Shown: positions 61,603 to 64,000 of the stretch, piece by piece | Layout: each line of letters opens with the position of its first letter | Numbering within the stretch: position 1 is the stretch's first letter | DNA from: JAJEFO01 sp965208685 | GTDB taxonomy: Bacteria > Pseudomonadota > Alphaproteobacteria > Rhodobacterales > Rhodobacteraceae | NCBI GenBank assembly: GCA_965208685.1 | Contig: CBDBPL010000007.1 | Coordinates: 186,001 to 250,000 of the forward strand | Direction: 5' to 3' | DNA: 64,000 nucleotides | The notes under the pieces: generated by a model | The model's input: only the letters and a program-made list of their open reading frames with translations | What the model was told of the DNA's origin: nothing | Databases searched by the model: none | Program-made: the position numbers and the translations under genes

Positions 61603-62540
61603 AGCCGCGATTCTGGATGCGCGCCTGCGCTGTCGAGCAGGCGGTGCACCTCCTGCGTCCAGGCACCGCGCACCTCGGTCGCGATAACGGATGTCGGGCG
61701 GTGGGCCGGAGAAATGATCGCGTAGCTGTAGCGCAACGGTCGATCGAGCGGGCGGATGCTCAGCGCCTCGGAGAAGGCACCTGTTTCCCTTACATGCACG
61801 ACTGTCAACGGGTCTAGAATCGCGCAGCAATGGCCGGCCACGATGAACGGGAGGATCGGCAAGAAGGTCTGGCTTTCGACCATCGGATTGAACTTGTGTC
61901 CGGCATCGTCGAACGCGCGCCGGACATCGCGGGTGTGAACGTGATTGGCCTGGAGCGATCCCATGGGCTGACCGCCGAGGGCATCAAGAGAAATCGCTGG
62001 CTCGCGAGCGAGCGCGTGGGTCGCTGGAAGCGCCACGAAGCAATTTCCAGAGATGACGTCGGATCGGTAGAGCCCGCCGCCGTCCGCATCTTCCGGAATG
62101 TCCGCAAAGCCAAAGTCGATGCTTTGCGCGCGGGCGAGTTCGGCAATCTGGCTGGAGCTTCGGGCAAGCATGGAGGTCTTGATGCCGGTCCTCTTGCCGA
62201 TGTGTGTCGCAATGAACCGGGGGAAAAGCATGGTGACGGGGCCCGGCATCGCCGCGACGGTCAACGTGCCCAAGTGTCCGTCACCGAGACCACGCATCGT
62301 ATGCCGGACCTGGCTGAGCTGCCGAAGTATCGCGTTGGCCTCGGTCATCAAGTATTGCGCCTCTGGCACAGGCACGAGCTTGCGACCACGTCGTTCAAAC
62401 AGCTTCATGCCCAGTTGATCCTCAAGGGATCTGATCGCCGCGCTGATTGCTGGCTGTGTACGACCAAGCCGGTCAGCGGCTTCCGTAAGGGTCGCCGAGG
62501 TCATGACGGCGTGAAAGGCCGAAAGCTGCGAAATATTCAT
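61572..62540 (-). CDS. LysR-type transcriptional regulator
   Basis: 322 residues. The N-terminal winged helix is typical (ISQLSAFHAVMTSATLTEAADRLGRTQPAISAAIRSLEDQLGMKLFER), followed by a substrate-binding domain with LTVAAMPGPVTMLFPRFIA. It is convergent with the PLP-enzyme gene and upstream of, and divergent from, the TAXI-TRAP gene. It may control the latter; the palindrome at 62965-62982 has no LysR T-N11-A spacing, so that site may belong to another regulator. Confidence 0.92.
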   Translation of the reverse strand: MNISQLSAFHAVMTSATLTEAADRLGRTQPAISAAIRSLEDQLGMKLFERRGRKLVPVPEAQYLMTEANAILRQLSQVRHTMRGLGDGHLGTLTVAAMPGPVTMLFPRFIATHIGKRTGIKTSMLARSSSQIAELARAQSIDFGFADIPEDADGGGLYRSDVISGNCFVALPATHALAREPAISLDALGGQPMGSLQANHVHTRDVRRAFDDAGHKFNPMVESQTFLPILPFIVAGHCCAILDPLTVVHVRETGAFSEALSIRPLDRPLRYSYAIISPAHRPTSVIATEVRGAWTQEVHRLLDSAGAHPESRLQSIDAMTSS

Positions 62541-62964
62541 GCCCGCGCCCCACTTTCAGTGCAACACAATGCGCAATTTGAACCTGTACCGTTGACACAG
62601 GATCTCACGGATCGTCCAGGCAACAACGACGGAGTCCAGCAGTGGCACAAGATGCCTGTCATGGCGAAGGGTCGCCGCCACCTCGCCCAAGAGGAAAGAT
62701 GCCAGATCTGCGCCCCGAGGAAAAGCAGGCCTTCGGATTCCGCAGTCGTGCGTCGGCCAGGCCGAAACCGGAAGATGGCCTGGCGCGCGCTGAGGCGAGA
62801 TGGCGGCGGCAGGGGTTGCCAATGTCAATGATCATTCAAGATTCCCACTCTCATGCCGTTGACCGGAGGTCGCGAGTCTCCGTCACCAGGCCATGTCCTC
62901 CGTCATCGCTGCGGAACTGAACGGGGTCGTGCCCGGACTTGACCTGGAGATCCAAACTCATAAG

Positions 62965-62982
62965 TGAAATTTTGGAATTTCA
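62965..62982. promoter_or_regulatory. Perfect 18-base inverted repeat (operator-like)
   Basis: TGAAATT-TTGG-AATTTCA, with perfect seven-base arms and a four-base spacer, sits 88-105 bases before the TAXI start. A second palindrome, CAAATTTG, is at 62991-62998. The shape resembles operators of IclR-type or GntR-type repressors; no such regulator gene is in the window. Confidence 0.5.
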
Positions 62983-62995
62983 AAGATATTCAAAT

Positions 62996-63023
62996 TTGTA
63001 TTTCTCTTTTGGGGCTGTATTCT
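62996..63023 (+). promoter_or_regulatory. Possible promoter of the TAXI-TRAP gene
   Basis: TTGTAT (62996-63001) and TATTCT (63018-63023) are separated by 16 bases in a strongly AT-rich patch. It overlaps the CAAATTTG palindrome and lies just downstream of the 18-base inverted repeat, so a repressor bound there could block it. Confidence 0.4.
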
Positions 63024-63069
63024 GTTCTGCACGACTCTCTTGCTGGAGTCCGTTCACATGGAGAACACA

Positions 63070-64000
63070 ATGAACACAATCACCAAGCTTCTGGGCCTCG
63101 CCGTTGCTGCCACGCTGACGGCCGGAACAGCAATTGCTCAAGACCCGACTTTCTTCCGGATCGGCACCGGAAGTGCCGGCGGAACGTACTTTCCGATCGG
63201 CGGCACAATCGCCAATGGCATTTCTGCACCTCCCGGTGCGCGGCCATGTGACAAGGGTGGCCAGTGTGGCGTGCCAGGCCTGATCGCGATCGCGCAGTCC
63301 ACGACCGCGTCGGTCTTCAACAACACTGCCGTTCAGAACGGCGAGCTTGAAGCCGGGATGGCTGCCGCCGACGTGACCCGCTCAATGTACCTGGGTCAAG
63401 GCAAGTTCGACGGCAAGCCGCATGAAAAGCTGCGGATCGTTGCGAACCTCTACCCGGAAGACCTGCACCTCGTTCTCCCGAAGGGCATGAGCGTCAACGA
63501 CCTTTCCGATCTGGCGGGCAAGCGCGTAGGCATCGCTCAGGCGGGATCCGGGACACAGGTTGCCGTCGAGATGATGCTCGCCGAGTGGGGTGTCACGCGA
63601 GACAACATGGACGAGGCTGAACTGAACAATGCGCAGTCGGCCGAACGTCTGGCCGACGGTCAGCTTGACGCCTACTTCTACGCCGCTGGCTGGCCGGTTT
63701 CCGCAATGGTGCAACTGGCTGCGACCAAGGGGATGGAGCTTCACAGTTTCACGGACGATGACCTCGCAAAGATCAACGAGATCATCCCGGCCTATATCCC
63801 GTCGAGCATTCCGGCGGGCGTTTACGAGGGCGTCGACTACGACGTAATGACGCCGGCCGTTTCGGCGCTCCTGGTCGTGTCGTCGGATCTCTCCGAAGAG
63901 CTCGTCTACGGCATCACCGCCGCACTCTGGAATTCCAACACCCGCAAGCTGCTCGACAACGGTCACGCGAAAGGCAAGCAGATCACGGTGGACACGGCGC
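63070..64000 (+). CDS. TAXI family TRAP transporter substrate-binding subunit (partial)
   Basis: The first 310 codons are present and the gene runs off the right edge. A signal peptide (MNTITKLLGLAVAATLTAGTAIA) precedes QDPTFFRIGTGSAGGTYFPIGGTIANGI, the TAXI-type opening; IAQSTTASVFNNTAVQNGELEAG and LAGKRVGIAQAGSGTQVAVEMMLAEWG follow. TAXI proteins feed a fused TRAP permease, which should lie to the right. The start at 63070 has GGAGAA upstream; an ATG four codons earlier is in frame. Substrates of known members are small acids such as glutamate or taurine-type compounds. Confidence 0.95.
   Translation, partial: MNTITKLLGLAVAATLTAGTAIAQDPTFFRIGTGSAGGTYFPIGGTIANGISAPPGARPCDKGGQCGVPGLIAIAQSTTASVFNNTAVQNGELEAGMAAADVTRSMYLGQGKFDGKPHEKLRIVANLYPEDLHLVLPKGMSVNDLSDLAGKRVGIAQAGSGTQVAVEMMLAEWGVTRDNMDEAELNNAQSAERLADGQLDAYFYAAGWPVSAMVQLAATKGMELHSFTDDDLAKINEIIPAYIPSSIPAGVYEGVDYDVMTPAVSALLVVSSDLSEELVYGITAALWNSNTRKLLDNGHAKGKQITVDTA

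Larger units (their letters stand above)
62541..63069. other. Intergenic stretch with AT-rich control region before the TAXI gene
   Basis: About 530 bases with no supportable gene. The first 380 bases hold short random frames. From 62961 the sequence becomes AT-rich and contains a perfect inverted repeat and a plausible promoter, entered separately. Confidence 0.5.

Overview
The window is GC-rich, almost fully coding DNA from an alphaproteobacterium, most likely a member of the Rhodobacterales or a close relative. This rests on gene content and gene order rather than on a marker phylogeny. Typical alphaproteobacterial items are rsmB-heparinase-purH, lspA followed by a DUF3035 lipoprotein, an M16 peptidase pair, a helicase-S4-fdxA-carD block, DUF1491 after era, a short SdhAF4 protein, and TAXI-TRAP, NMT1-type and sugar ABC importers.

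Layout. 1-9.6 kb: a partial alpha/beta hydrolase; pxpBC (5-oxoprolinase subunits); an FtsX-type ABC permease with its ATPase, divergent from a GDSL esterase; DUF1491-era; a small outer-membrane barrel; a metallophosphoesterase. 9.7-15.6 kb: housekeeping genes sdhAF4, rsmB, a heparinase II/III-like protein, purH, lspA and a DUF3035 lipoprotein. 15.6-25.7 kb: an accessory polyol/sugar block bounded by two gene-poor stretches, the right one with a degraded IS3-type OrfA. It encodes a CUT2-type ABC importer, two Gfo/Idh/MocA dehydrogenases, a GMC oxidoreductase, and an unusual regulator in which a winged helix is joined to a cytoplasmic solute-binding-protein domain. 25.7-33.7 kb: the M16 pair, carD, fdxA, an S4 protein, a SUV3-like helicase and rpsD with a structured leader. 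33.9-38.5 kb: an ABC-2 exporter, a PfkB kinase, gltX and a small zincin. 38.7-45.2 kb: a GtsABC-like glucose/mannose ABC importer divergent from an OmpR-type two-component system. A phased GTTAC repeat lies between them, and the histidine kinase carries a one-base frameshift. 45.4-51.3 kb: a GGCT-like enzyme; a tandem glycine riboswitch controlling gcvT-gcvH-gcvP; a zinc-ribbon protein; tRNA-Ala(CGC). 51.4-60.0 kb: an iron-type alcohol dehydrogenase, a HpcH/HpaI aldolase, an NMT1-type ABC importer, a SRAP protein lacking the catalytic Cys2, an EamA transporter and ettA. 60.6-64 kb: a PLP-dependent CuyA/ACC-deaminase-like enzyme, a LysR regulator, and the start of a TAXI-TRAP binding protein behind a palindromic operator-like site.

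The most notable points are the regulator at 20345-22048 with candidate operator repeats, the phased GTTAC array at 42963-43007, the SRAP protein with Pro in place of Cys2, and the frameshifted kinase. Assignments come from motif and sequence recognition only; no database search was run.
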